Shown piece by piece: positions 23,728 to 34,204 of a stretch of 64,000 nucleotides of DNA (position 1 is the stretch's first letter; each line of letters starts with the position of its first letter). A program made the position numbers and the translations under genes. The notes under the pieces were generated by a model. That model ran no database searches. It saw only the letters and a program-made list of their open reading frames with translations, and was not told where the DNA came from. The stretch spans positions 32,499,245 to 32,563,244 of the forward strand of contig OY848917.1 in the NCBI GenBank assembly GCA_963693285.1, in the 5' to 3' direction. This DNA is from Xestospongia muta. Lineage: Eukaryota; Porifera; Demospongiae; Haplosclerida; Petrosiidae.

Positions 23728-23838
23728 GTAAGTGAATGTATTATTATTTATTTACTTTTAGTGTACATGTAACAATATACATGTAGTTTTAACTTTGAGC
23801 ATTATCTTATTGTACTGATCCATCTACAACATGTACAG

Positions 23839-23914
23839 GATCTTGCCTCACCTCCATTAACTAATGATGACATTGAACATGACTCTAAATCCCTTGTTAA
23901 TAAGACATGCCAAG
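23839..23914 (+). CDS. Linker exon 2 (76 nt)
   Basis: It encodes DLASPPLTNDDIEHDSKSL and ends KTCQ, a near copy of linker exon 1 with the same length, splice sites and phases. The preceding intron and exon end (FAGRNPL plus about 110 nt) are also duplicated, so death-like exon plus linker form a duplicated module. Confidence 0.82.
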
Positions 23915-23959
23915 GTTTGTCTACATTTATTTGATGATGTATTACATACTAATTGATAG

Positions 23960-24010
23960 GGTCTGATATTTTGGGAAATACTACTAGTCTAATCAGCTCT
24001 CCTTCATCAG
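23960..24010 (+). CDS. Ser/Thr-rich mini-exon 1
   Basis: A 51-nt exon, phase 1-1, encodes GSDILGNTTSLISSPSS between ATTGATAG and GTAATA. It carries one N-x-T site. Confidence 0.7.
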
Positions 24011-24063
24011 GTAATAAGTCCTATAGTGTAATATAATTGTTAATACACATTTTATTTATACAG

Positions 24064-24114
24064 TAATAACACCTGACACTACTGATTCATCATGTCCTAC
24101 TACAATAATAGAGA
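24064..24114 (+). CDS. Ser/Thr-rich mini-exon 2
   Basis: A 51-nt exon, phase 1-1, encodes VITPDTTDSSCPTTIIE between TTATACAG and GTTTGT. It has the same length and phase as mini-exon 1. Confidence 0.68.
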
Positions 24115-24243
24115 GTTTGTTATGTAAAACCTACATCATTACTGCTAGTACACATAACAAATACCTAATTGATTGTTATAATATTTACATAATTTATTTT
24201 GCCACATTTTTCATTGTAGCTTGTTCTGTTTTGTATTTTACAG

Positions 24244-24291
24244 GTACTGATCAATTAGGAGCAACTGCTAGTTCAAGTACTTCTTCTTTAA
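24244..24291 (+). CDS. Ser/Thr-rich mini-exon 3
   Basis: A 48-nt exon, phase 1-1, encodes STDQLGATASSSTSSL between TTTTACAG and GTAATT. Confidence 0.68.
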
Positions 24292-24343
24292 GTAATTTAT
24301 TAACCATTGTTATTATTAATATTCTCATTTCTCATATAAATAG

Positions 24344-24403
24344 AATCATCAAATGAGAGTGCTGATTCATCATATCTTAATAAACCTGTAGAAAATATAG
24401 TTG
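24344..24403 (+). CDS. Ser-rich mini-exon 4
   Basis: A 60-nt exon, phase 1-1, encodes KSSNESADSSYLNKPVENIV between AAATAG and GTAAGA. Confidence 0.68.
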
Positions 24404-24654
24404 GTAAGACTCCTTTCTTATAATAGTTTACATGTGCGTATGATATTACTTTAAATAATATTTTAGTATGTCCTATTTTCTTATGAACTGAATTAAGAAG
24501 CTGACAGTATTAACTCAATACAATGGTTTCTGTTTGAAACATGTTAAGCAACCATTTGTTAAGATCTCAATGATATGTTATCATTGCTAAAGTGTTGTCT
24601 TCATTTCTATCAAGTTTGTTTGCATATGTATTACTTCTGTGTCTTCTGTTTTAG

Positions 24655-24702
24655 GCTCTCTTAAAGCAGGAGAAGGTGTTAATTCAAGTACTCAATTTTC
24701 AA
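24655..24702 (+). CDS. Ser-rich mini-exon 5
   Basis: A 48-nt exon, phase 1-1, encodes GSLKAGEGVNSSTQFS between TGTTTTAG and GTAATT. Confidence 0.68.
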
Positions 24703-24810
24703 GTAATTAATTATAAACAACCATGACAACATGTATAGTATATGATTATTTATCATATGATAATATATTTAGTGTGTGTGTAAATTTCATTTCTGTTGTA
24801 TTTTCTGTAG

Positions 24811-24905
24811 AAACCAATTGCAGTTCAAGATTCAAGTTTAATTTTATTTTAATCTTAGGAGCTATATGTGTTGTAGTGCTGGCTTACTTTATGTATACTC
24901 TATAA
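24811..24905 (+). CDS. Terminal exon with transmembrane helix
   Basis: After acceptor TTCTGTAG the exon reads KTNCSSRFKFN, then a hydrophobic stretch of about 19 residues (FILILGAICVVVLAYFM), then YTL and stop TAA. Basic residues precede the helix and only three residues follow it, which is the layout of a tail-anchored protein: the ROC-COR and death-like parts would then face the cytosol. The phase agrees with the preceding mini-exon. No other terminal exon is visible. Confidence 0.75.
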
Positions 24906-25495
24906 TATTATGCTATAGAAAACATGCAACATTGAGAACATTTAATTTTTTTCTCAATGAAAATAGTTTCTTAATAAATTTTAATTATGACAACATTAAT
25001 AGCAACTCTATGATACCTTTAAGATAGAAATACAATACAGATAATATAAAGTGGACTTAGAGTTTAAGATAAGGTTTCAAGCAAGACTACAATTTGCATT
25101 GATAAGCCACACATTTCTATATGCATGGTTGATAGAGATCATAATTGTTATAGCATTGTAACAATTATATCATTACTGGTGACTTATCAGCCATCTCTAT
25201 ATTGATCCTAACAAGTGGTCTAAGCTGAGAGCTTTGATTTAAAGTTATATGAGTATTCTTAATGACTGTCCCTCAGATTCAGAGGAGTTTCACATATTTC
25301 TTCGTTTGGAACAGTGCTCAAGTAATCTTTGATAAAATTTGGAGGACTTATGATCCCAAATTCTACAAGAATAAACTAGCATAATAAGGTTTTTTAATTT
25401 AAATCCACATAAGTAAATGTAATTGCTAATGAAATGTCAATCAAATGTAAATATACTTAAAAACCCATAAAATATCCAGTAACTATTAATACGAG
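24906..25495. other. Spacer, nothing recognised
   Basis: AT-rich sequence after the stop codon of the ankyrin-ROC gene. No gene, RNA or transposon signature; polyadenylation-like AATAAA motifs are frequent but not informative at this base composition. Confidence 0.4.
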
Positions 25496-25499
25496 ACTT

Positions 25500-26500
25500 A
25501 TATATGAGGTCATTGTTGCTGAATTTCTCACTGATATCAAACAAGGAATTGGTTAGAATAGTGTTTGTGGTGTCTTAATCACAATGAATTCCTTTCACAA
25601 GATTTTGTCATGTCCTTCTCTTTTGCCTTGCCTATATTTATAGTCTCCCTTCTCAGAGAAAACCTGGCAAACTTGTTGTAGCATAACTACCCAGTTGTGC
25701 AAAGTTACCTCATTGTACAGTATGGACAAATCCTAAATATTGAAAGAATTAGTTTGAGGTAGTGGTTGAAGTATCTGAACATAATTGTTGTGTTACAGTG
25801 CTGTCATAAAAAAAAAGGATTGACTAAAGTATTGAAGTTTAAGTTAGTCATTAAAGTTTTTAAACCCATTCTTTATTGAATAGAAAATTTTGCTGTTGCT
25901 GTTCTTACTAAAGATGATATTGTAAGCACAGATGACATTGCACTTAATGGCAAAGAAATTATAGGAAATGAAGATCCATTTCTACACATCACTTCTTGGA
26001 ATGTTTAAGAAGATTCTTCAACACATTCAAGATTTCTCTGGTGACATATTTTTATCATTTGCTGAATGCACTGTAGCAGTTTGAGTGTCTTTGTTGGATG
26101 TAATCCTTTTGTAAGTGAATGTATTATTATTTATTTACATTTAGTGTACATGTAACAATATAATTTTACATGTAACTTTAATTTTGAGCATCTTGTTATT
26201 GTACTGGTCTGTCTACATCATGTACAGAATGTCACCTCACCTCCTTTAAGTAAAGATGTCATAGAATGTGCCTCTAAATCACTTGTTGAGAAGACATGCC
26301 AATGTTTGTATACATTTATTTAATGATGTACTTCATACTAACTGATAGGGTCAGATGTACATTATACTATTACCCCAATCAACTCTCCATCAGGTAATAA
26401 ATCCTGCAGTGTAGCATCAATATAAATACATATTTTATTTATACAGTAATAACACCTGATTGTAAGTCATCTTCTTCTGGAAGTGGAGAATCTGTTTTGT
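25500..26500 (+). pseudogene. Decayed copy of the COR-to-tail part of the ankyrin-ROC gene
   Basis: Segments line up in order with the functional-looking copy. GGTGTCTTAATCACAATGAATTCC matches 22,420 on, GTGGTTGAAGTATCTGAACA matches 22,618, GTTGCTGTTCTTACTAAAG matches 22,847, GTGACATATTTTTATCATTT matches 23,033, a linker exon equivalent lies near 26,227-26,305, and mini-exon-1 and -2 equivalents lie near 26,350-26,470. Stops, deletions and shifts abolish coding; the death-like exon between the last COR part and the linker is missing. It shows that the gene was duplicated as a tandem array in the past. Confidence 0.82.
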
Positions 26501-29190
26501 TTGGATTTGTGGAACAGTAGTCTAATATCTGAATCATCAGACAAGTTTGATATAGCTTCACTGATTGAGTGCAAGACAATGATGATCTAAATTATGTTAA
26601 ATATGACGACCATCACTAAACTGAATTTTGTATGAGGCAGGACCAGTCTGCTTGATGATGATCCAGGAATCCACAGAGGGCCCGAGGATATAAAATTCTT
26701 GAAATTAACAATTAATTAATTACGGAAGTCAAGAGGATATTCAAGAAGTCAGCACCCTTTCTAATTCTGATGATGCAGAAGTTCCTTTAATGTGTTCTGG
26801 ATCCCCTGCTGTTGTATATAAAACTAGTTCAGTGTCATTGGTGTCAGTTGTAATGAGATGAGAACCATTATTGTTTGATGAAAATGACTAGTGTCTCTTA
26901 TGACAATATTTGGTGATTACATATCATTTATCATGTCTTATATGTAATACTAGTGTAGTAAGAACTCTTTTACTGCCATAACAATTAATTTATTCAATTT
27001 TCATAATGTTATATTTACTGTGTTATTGTTAGATAAAATGTTACCTTTATGATGAATGACACTATCATCAATACTACTGAATAGCAACTAGTACTTGGTA
27101 AAGTTGTGGGGACTTTAAGTTACGTTGAGTTGATGAGCAGAATGGCTTGCAGGTTGTTTATTTGAAGTATGTCTAGTAATGTGTATGCTGTAAATATTTC
27201 TGAATGAATAATGCCACCTCTGTTTTGATTGATAAATAGTGATGTGACTGCCTTTCTTTCACTTCCACCATAAACTTAGCAATGGCTTTCAAAGGTTTTG
27301 ATCATTAAATTGTTGAAAACAGGTTCAGGGAGTCATTCTTGAATGTTTCTCCTTGCAAATAGAAGATTCTGTATCTTTCCTTCTTGCCAGTGGTGTAGCT
27401 TTCTTTCTAGCCATCATACAAAATTTTCAGATTTAGTATTTTGGTAAGTCATCTGTAAGAGAAGTAGTGGCATAACTGTTGTTAGTTTGAGTGCAATCGA
27501 TTCCAATGCTGACCTTCTGGCGTTTGCTTGAATAACCTAGTTTTATCAAATTTCCAAGGCTTGTCTTGTTGTTATCAGAGAAGATATTTAAGCAATTGCA
27601 GGCACAGTTCAACTCAGCATTGGTCAAGTTGATTTAGATAAGGCAGAAACTAGCAATGTATTAAACTTTTTGCATCATCAGACAACTTTGCACACTGTGA
27701 TTATGTACTCCTTGTTCTGCAATATTTATATGAAATACATTAAATTAGATGTTTTGTAACTAAATAGCAAAATAAAAAATATGTCATTGAGAATATAATC
27801 AACAATTTTTCCTTCAAAGTAAGGACAGAGATGTTTGCTTAGTATATAGACTGGATCAACAATGATCTGCTAGGCTAAAGCAATAGCAACAATGTAAATA
27901 TAATAACAAAGACATCTTTATGAAAGAAGATTGTTTTATTTATCGTGTGAACATGGTCCTTAATAATAAAGCCAATAATAAGTTACTGTTCTCAAATAAC
28001 ATTAACAGTTTGACATTATACTTGAAGCTGGCATTTTATTACTATTTAATGCTCCTTCCTTTCCTAATCATGTACTCCTGGTTATCAAACTGAATACATC
28101 ATTATTCAAATACATTAAATAAACCTACACTATATGCACTGACTGTTGATGTACATAGAAATTAATTACTTTACACTGTGACTACTATGATGGTGAAGAT
28201 GACTGATTGAGCAACTACTCAATTCAAAGACCCTAACTCTAGATATCCTCATATCAACACCATTAAACAATCATAAGTTATAATGTCGTTTTCATATAAT
28301 ACATTGTTCATACATTGTTATAAGATCATTGTATGTTAGTATCTGCAATTATTATCACTATTATTCAAACAAATTAGGCTTCTCTATGGTCACTATTACC
28401 AATGTTAATGTTACAATAATGATAAGAGAGTGCATGAGGACTCAATTTTGCTGGTAGATATCATACACTATATAATAGTAAAATAAAGGAACTTCCAAAT
28501 AGTAAACACCATTGGAACTAGTGTAAATATCCTTTACACAGAGATGTTCTTACTTCTTTAATTATTGTTTAAAAAGTATTTTAAGCATGAGAAAGTATCA
28601 ACAACTTTTATTGAATCCATAGATTGTATACACAATTATAAGTGTAAATGAATTGACTGAAAATAGTCAGTTAGTAATATTTATGATAATATTACTACAA
28701 CCATAAGCATAAAGTGTTTAAAAGCAACAGTCGTATACTTCTCTTTTGATCTCTTTGTCAGACACTATCACAGACAAAATACATATTTTTGTATTCATTT
28801 AAAGGTTGTAACAATAATGAATCTATTTTCTCTTACCAAAGCCTTTTTTGTAATCAGGTACTCACCTTCATCTCTACCTGCAATTTTCTTCTGCAAGTCT
28901 TATTACCCTTAATAGTTACCTATCATGTTGCCCAATGAGTGGCAATGACCTACTGTATTGCTGGATTTCCTCAGAACTACAAACTTTGAGTGTCTTATTG
29001 TAGAAAGTTGCTTCCCAACTGTGTTTCAACCTATTATATTTAGTGTTGATAATTATCAGTGACAGTCAAGTACTAGACCCACTACTGATTTAGTAAGTAG
29101 TATAGTACAATATCAATATACAATAGCTCCAATATGAGAAACCATCAATAAGTCCTTTGTCTATATTATATTTTGCTTATTAAATACTTT
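26501..29190. other. Long spacer with no recognised gene
   Basis: Mostly AT-rich sequence. A 43-codon open stretch around 26,725-26,855 (containing STLSNSDDAEVPLMCSGSP, ending VVMR-stop) could be a tail exon of the decayed gene copy. A 64-codon minus ORF at 27,433-27,627 (start MTNAELNCACNCLNIF) matches nothing I know. No RNA genes were seen. Confidence 0.45.
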
Positions 29191-29701
29191 ATGTATGTTT
29201 CTTTAGAGTTGGCATTGGTTTGACTAAAATCATTGATAATGCTGGTGCTAAGAAAAACTGTGAACAAGATAATTCATTGTGAGTTTGTTAATATATTTTC
29301 ATTTATTGATGTATGTATTGTATATTCAGTAGTGTCTGCAGTAACTATGCTAATAATGTCTTCCAGTTTTCTGATCCAGGAGTTGGTAATATTTTCCTGT
29401 TTGTGATATTAGAGAGTATATTATTCATCAGTTTGACAATTTTAATTGAAGTAAGTTCAGTCAACCAATAGCTCCTAATTACTACAGTAGTACTATTATG
29501 TATATCGATGTCTTTGTAGTGTTTATATAACATTGAACTTGTTATGTCTTCTAAACTAATTAAACACATACTTTGTAATAAAATTACTTTGCTTTGCAGT
29601 ATTCCATGTAATATATGTAATGGAATCAGATCATACTACAATCAGTAAGTACTTTTCTTTTGTTTTCACTGATATTGTCATTTAGTTCTACATATAATAG
29701 C

Positions 29702-29944
29702 AACTATGATTTTGATTGGGCTAGTGTGCCATACCCATTTTGTGGAAAAGGGTCTGGTGACATTCACTAAAAATGTTGTGCAAGACATAGAATTTCCAAA
29801 GTCCAAATCAGAGTAGCAGAGATAGTGCATGATGGTGTCCCATTTATACATGATGTATGTAGTCTAAAATGGAATCTGGAAAATTGTGAAGTGATTCACA
29901 TTATAACTAAAAAACACTATTCACCTAAAGACAGGACAAACTGA
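29702..29944 (+). pseudogene. Unrecognised ORF with one internal TAA
   Basis: Starting after a possible acceptor (ATAATAG), one frame runs 81 codons: NYDFDWASVPYPFCGKGSG, DIH, TAA, KCCARHRISKVQIRVAEI, and on to SPKDRTN-stop. It is Cys- and aromatic-containing and has good codon-like composition. Only the TAA at about 29,768 breaks it. A short exon-like piece just upstream (about 29,601-29,652, IPCNICNGIRSYYN, followed by GTAAGT) could join to it. I do not recognise the family. Confidence 0.4.
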
Positions 29945-31560
29945 AGCTAATCGTGATTTCTAATATAAAGTCAGCATTCTATAGAAAAGAATCATCTTAG
30001 TTTATTAGTTATACATTGCTTACATAACTTAATTTGTGATGTCATATTTGTCCACATGTAATTACATGTGTCAAATGAACAAGTGTTATTATTGAGCAAA
30101 TGATAGAGGCAAAATGACAATAAGAAAGAAACAGATTTAGACTGTATATAACTGAATTTGTACTAAATGGAAATAAGTTAATTTAGTGTTAAAATATTGT
30201 CTTGATTACTTACGATCACCTTTACCTTACTCTTCAAACATCCATAGTACCAATATACCTATATCACTCCAACAACAGTCACATTACAAAGTTGAATGCT
30301 ATTATCTTGACTGACAGCACTTCCTCATTCACGCAAACATTTTTAATATTGTTTATAATTTAGGTTAATGATTGAACAGGTAGTGCAAGATTGACAATAT
30401 GAATGGATGAGTTTAGGAAGCTGAATTGTTGTTTTAAATTTAGTGACAGAATGATGCAGGAATTTTGTGGTAAAAAACATCAAAGGCAAATCTTCTATTG
30501 ACAACATGGTTGATCTTCCGCCCTCTAAACTTGACATTGATATTCACTCAGTGAATTAATAATGCTGTATAAGGTAGTTCTTTTAAAGTGATCTCCTTTC
30601 TACCTTTCCTCCTCGCAATGTAGTCACCAAATTCTTTCTAAAATTTGTCAACATAACTATGGTTAATAACTAGAGTCTCCATGCAGCTCTTTACCCATTC
30701 TTGATGGCTTAACTTAACAGTTTGTTAAGAGCCACAGCTGCATGCTTTTCATGAAGCTCGTCCAACTGATGATATATTCATTAATCAAACCTGACTATAC
30801 ACGCAATTTTTTTTTCATCAATTAATTCTTCATTGAAGAAAGAGCTAGTTTTCTTTGACTTCAATGGATATAAAAAGTCAACACACTACCTATGTCTGTT
30901 GTTGAAGATGTTGTACAATTGTCAATTGAATTGTCAAAGGTTCTCTGTTTGGGCATTACTGTAACATATCTATCCACATGGTGTGAGGGTTCATGCACAT
31001 GCATATTCTCAATATGCTATTGTGTTTACAGTGCTTTGTGGTGTAGGTCATATTTACTGTGTTTATATGTATACCATGTATATTGTGTATTCTATATTAG
31101 CCAAACAGTAGTAACAATTATCCCAATATCAACTATAGCTGTCATTTCTTAACTTATGAAAATAATACTTCTAACAAAATTATGCAATATTAGCAGTCAG
31201 AATTTCAGCAGGAAGAAAGTGAAAAGACATATATATCTATCACAGTAAATTGAACACGATAAAGCTCACCTCATGAAATAGTTATGTTTCATTCTTATTA
31301 TTGAAAAAAATTTGTTAGAATGTTTTTAATCTACTGCATTTCTACTAATGAAGTCAGGATGTTGATATCTTACAATGTAAAAGTTGAAAAATATAATCTA
31401 TATAAAAGTAAGGTGAGCTGTAATGTGTAGTCTAAAGAAATGTGACATTTAACAATTTTATATGTAATAACATAATCAAACAAAATCATTCAAATATTAC
31501 CTAAAATCTTAAATCATAATTGGACCAAATCTACTATGTAAGTACAAGCTCACTAAGGAA
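29945..31560. other. Spacer, nothing recognised
   Basis: AT-rich sequence. The 86-codon ORF at 30,892-31,152 is a biased run of Cys, Tyr, Val and Ser codons over a TGTRTA-rich tract and is not convincing. No transposon or RNA signature. Confidence 0.45.
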
Positions 31561-31571
31561 ACAAATTTGTT

Positions 31572-32813
31572 TTATTTCACATAGATCTCATACTGAGCTA
31601 CAGGACAATCTTCATCAGATGTTGCTTCACTAAGACAGATCCTCATCTCTATGTCGTCTGTAGTGGAGTAACTGAGTTTCTTAAAAAACCAAGGTATACT
31701 GGTATTTTCACAACAGGCAGTTTCTATACTACCACATTGATGGTTATCCCAAAGTGGATCATTAGAATAGAATTTACCTACAATAGGATTGTTATGGCTT
31801 TGCATTCCAGACTCACAATAATAGTCACTACCAACAAATGATGGTTGAGGTCTAGGATACTTACTACCGCAGGGACATAGACTATAAAGATACCTGTCAG
31901 TTGTGCCAACTATAAAAGTCCAAATATGGTTACGAGGATTACCATGAGTGAAACTAATACCATCAACATAATGTGTGTTAATATCATTGATGATGTTGTG
32001 GTGTGCTCCATCTGTCCAGCCAACTTGATATCCAATTACTTTACCACATACTTGAGAGTACTCAATGTTCTCTGATTGAAATGTTATTCCTACACAGCTA
32101 CCTCCACTACAAACTGGTCGACCACATGCTCGAATGCCATTTTCATTATACAGTCTAAATTCATCAGGGCATTTATCGTTGCTATTCGTCATGTTAAGAT
32201 AAGCCACTCTCATCTAACCTCCTGTGGAATTACACAACTCCTTCATATAACAGTACACTTGATGAGCAATGGTGCAATTATCAGCTATGATATAATAGCC
32301 TGAAGGTCAGTCTGGACATCTTCTCTTGACCTCCTCACATGAACGAGGAAGTAATAACGATGGAGGAGGACATTTCTTTGTAGTAGTGTTGTCATGAATA
32401 TCTTGAAGATTATTAACATCTTCTTTAATGTCATCAACATTACCTTCTAATCTAGCCATACTCTTATTGAGATTACTAACATTCTCAAGTATCTTTAAAA
32501 TGCCTTCATTGTACAATCTTGTCTCTAAGCTGGACATATTCTCAGAAAGTTCTTTGATCATTTTATAACATTTAGTTGGTGAGTTAGACAGTAGTTGTTG
32601 TGATACAACAAGTTGTATGGGAGTAGTTGGATTATTACCATCTTCACAAGGTGGACAGCTACTGAGAGAAGATTAAGTAAGGAGTTGATTAATAGCAGCA
32701 GTCAGATTAGCTATGGCATCATTTGCACTACTACCACCATCAGAATCGCTCAATAGATTACACATACCAGTAGTAACTAGTATGACTACCAGAAAGGATA
32801 GAATGGAAGTCAT
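31572..32813 (-). pseudogene. Secreted Cys-rich ectodomain protein, single exon, three in-frame stops
   Basis: Reading the minus strand from ATG 32,813, one uninterrupted frame of 413 codons reaches the TAA at 31,572-31,574, apart from three nonsense codons: TAA at codon 47 (32,673-32,675), TGA at codon 169 (32,307-32,309) and TAG at codon 200 (32,214-32,216). Order: signal peptide (MTSILSFLVVILVTTG, then C), a Ser/Asn-rich part, SCPPCEDG, a coiled coil (about codons 85-145; ENVSNLNKSMARLEGNVDDI), KCPPPS, PSGYYIIADN, an adhesive-type domain start, then MRVAYLNMTN, RACGRPVCSGGSCVG and QVCGKVIGYQVG with many Cys. From memory of similar sponge and cnidarian predicted proteins, a Trp is usual where codon 200 is TAG. 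Probably an extracellular recognition or matrix protein; function is inference. Confidence 0.75.
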
Positions 32814-32870
32814 TGTAACTCTTGTACTGTTCCACTTCTGTTGCATTGTATGATAGACTGATACTGTTTA

Positions 32871-32883
32871 CCTTATATATATA
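32871..32883 (-). promoter_or_regulatory. Candidate TATA box for the 32,813 gene
   Basis: On the minus strand TATATATAAGG lies about 58-70 bases upstream of the ATG, a suitable distance for a short 5' UTR. A similar TATATAATA run occurs at the same relative place in the decayed second copy (about 35,828-35,840). Confidence 0.4.
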
Positions 32884-33124
32884 CTCACTGAGATAGTGAG
32901 ATAACTAAATTGTAAAAACTATCTAGTGTAGAACTTCCTTTCTTGACCACATCATAATACTGCTTCACCTTAATGACTACACTAACATTAACCAGGACTC
33001 TCCTTTCTGAGCATTTGTTGGGTAAAATCAGAAATCCTCTCTTAACCTTTTCAAAGGTTGACAAATTCCTTACATTAACCATCACTCATTTATCTTAACT
33101 TTTCAAAGATAACAGGACTGCCCT

Positions 33125-33540
33125 GATTTTAAACCATGGTTATCTTTTTCAACCTTTAAAAGACAAGTATTACCTCAAGGGTACTACCCAATACCAAATT
33201 AGATCAGTGGTCTTGATTAACAGCTGCATATCATAAAGCTAGTCCTAGTGATAAACAACACCCGTGCTAACAGCTTTAGTTGAAGGACTACCTGAAACCT
33301 TCTTCATTAACCTCTTAAAAACTATCCTGATTTTAAACTATGGTTATCTTTCCCACCCTTCAAAAGACAACTGTTACATCAAGGGTACTACCCAATATTA
33401 AATTAGATCAGTGGTCTTGATTAACAGCTGCATGTCACGGAGCTAGTGCTAGTCATAAACAACACCTGTGTTAACAGCTAGCAGTTGAAGGACTACCTGA
33501 ATCCTTCTTTGCTCACCTCATAAAAAACATCACTCTGGTC
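33125..33540. repeat. 204-bp tandem repeat, two units
   Basis: The unit starting GATTTTAAACCATGGTTATC at 33,125 starts again at 33,329, with shared blocks such as GGGTACTACCCAATA, AGATCAGTGGTCTTGATTAA and GAAGGACTACCTGAA. It lies upstream of the secreted-protein gene. No coding frame. Confidence 0.85.
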
Positions 33541-33889
33541 ATTGACTACTTCAACATCAACTACAGATCTCTTTCCTCATAAAATGACACTACATCAATG
33601 TTAACAATCTAAGACACATATTTATTTGTAGGAGAGTAAAACATTTTAATTATAGAAAGAGCCGGAACAAAAAATCTAATGTCAATATTAAGTAGACTCA
33701 AAGATATCAAAACTCAAAGAAACTAGTTATTGTCGCTCTAGTTCGTAAATGACACTCATATTGCCTGGTTTAAGACTTTACATTATGTATAATATGTGTA
33801 CATGGTATGAATAGTCTATGTCAATGTACTGAATAAGTTTACTGACTGCTGAAATTGAACGTACCCCCACATTACACATAAACAAGGTA

Positions 33890-34095
33890 GGTACACACAG
33901 TAAACATGGAATATCCAATATTATATAGCATTTACAATTTACAGTATACACAGTAAATTTGGTACACTATATTGTGTATATCATATATACTCTGTATACT
34001 ATGTATTTTGTGAATATTCTGGTTACCATGTATACTGTATTATACATAGTATAGCCAGTATATCATGTATACACAGTATACATAAATTGTACTTA
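33890..34095. repeat. Palindrome-rich TATAC/GTATA tract
   Basis: Many variants of GTATAC, TATACACAGTATAC and CATGTATAC alternate, with partial dyads such as TACTGTATTATACATAGTA. It looks like low-complexity DNA able to form cruciforms; no unit of fixed length. Confidence 0.6.
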
Positions 34096-34204
34096 AAGTG
34101 TCATTTATGTTTTCAATAATTAAGTTATGTGTGCAACAATATAATCAAATTGCATCATTCAAATCCTACCAGAAAATTTTTAACCAAAATCAAAGTTGTA
34201 TGAA

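Larger units (their letters stand above)
4284..24905 (+). other. Gene span: ankyrin-ROC-COR-death-like-TM protein
   Basis: This is the visible extent of one multi-exon gene, assembled from exons listed separately. All splice sites are canonical and phases agree: ankyrin exons are phase 0-0, the exons after 23,234 switch to phase 1, and the terminal exon ends at TAA 24,903-24,905. The order is ankyrin repeats, ROC GTPase, COR, death-like domain, Ser/Thr-rich linkers and a membrane helix. ROC-COR proteins are GTPase scaffolds, and ankyrin and death domains bind partner proteins, so a signalling or immune-type receptor role at a membrane is a reasonable inference. The 5' end with a start codon was not found; it may lie before the window. 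A P-loop frame break suggests a recent pseudogene or a sequence error. Confidence 0.75.

Noticed and set aside
30892..31152. 86-codon ORF, plus strand
   Set aside because: It is a biased Cys/Tyr/Val/Ser run over a TGTRTA-rich tract with no domain, no splice context and no related sequence in the window.
31572..32813. Altered genetic code (stop codons read as amino acids)
   Set aside because: All three stop types occur in the frame, and the ankyrin-ROC and transposase reading frames nearby use normal stops, so a code change is not supported.
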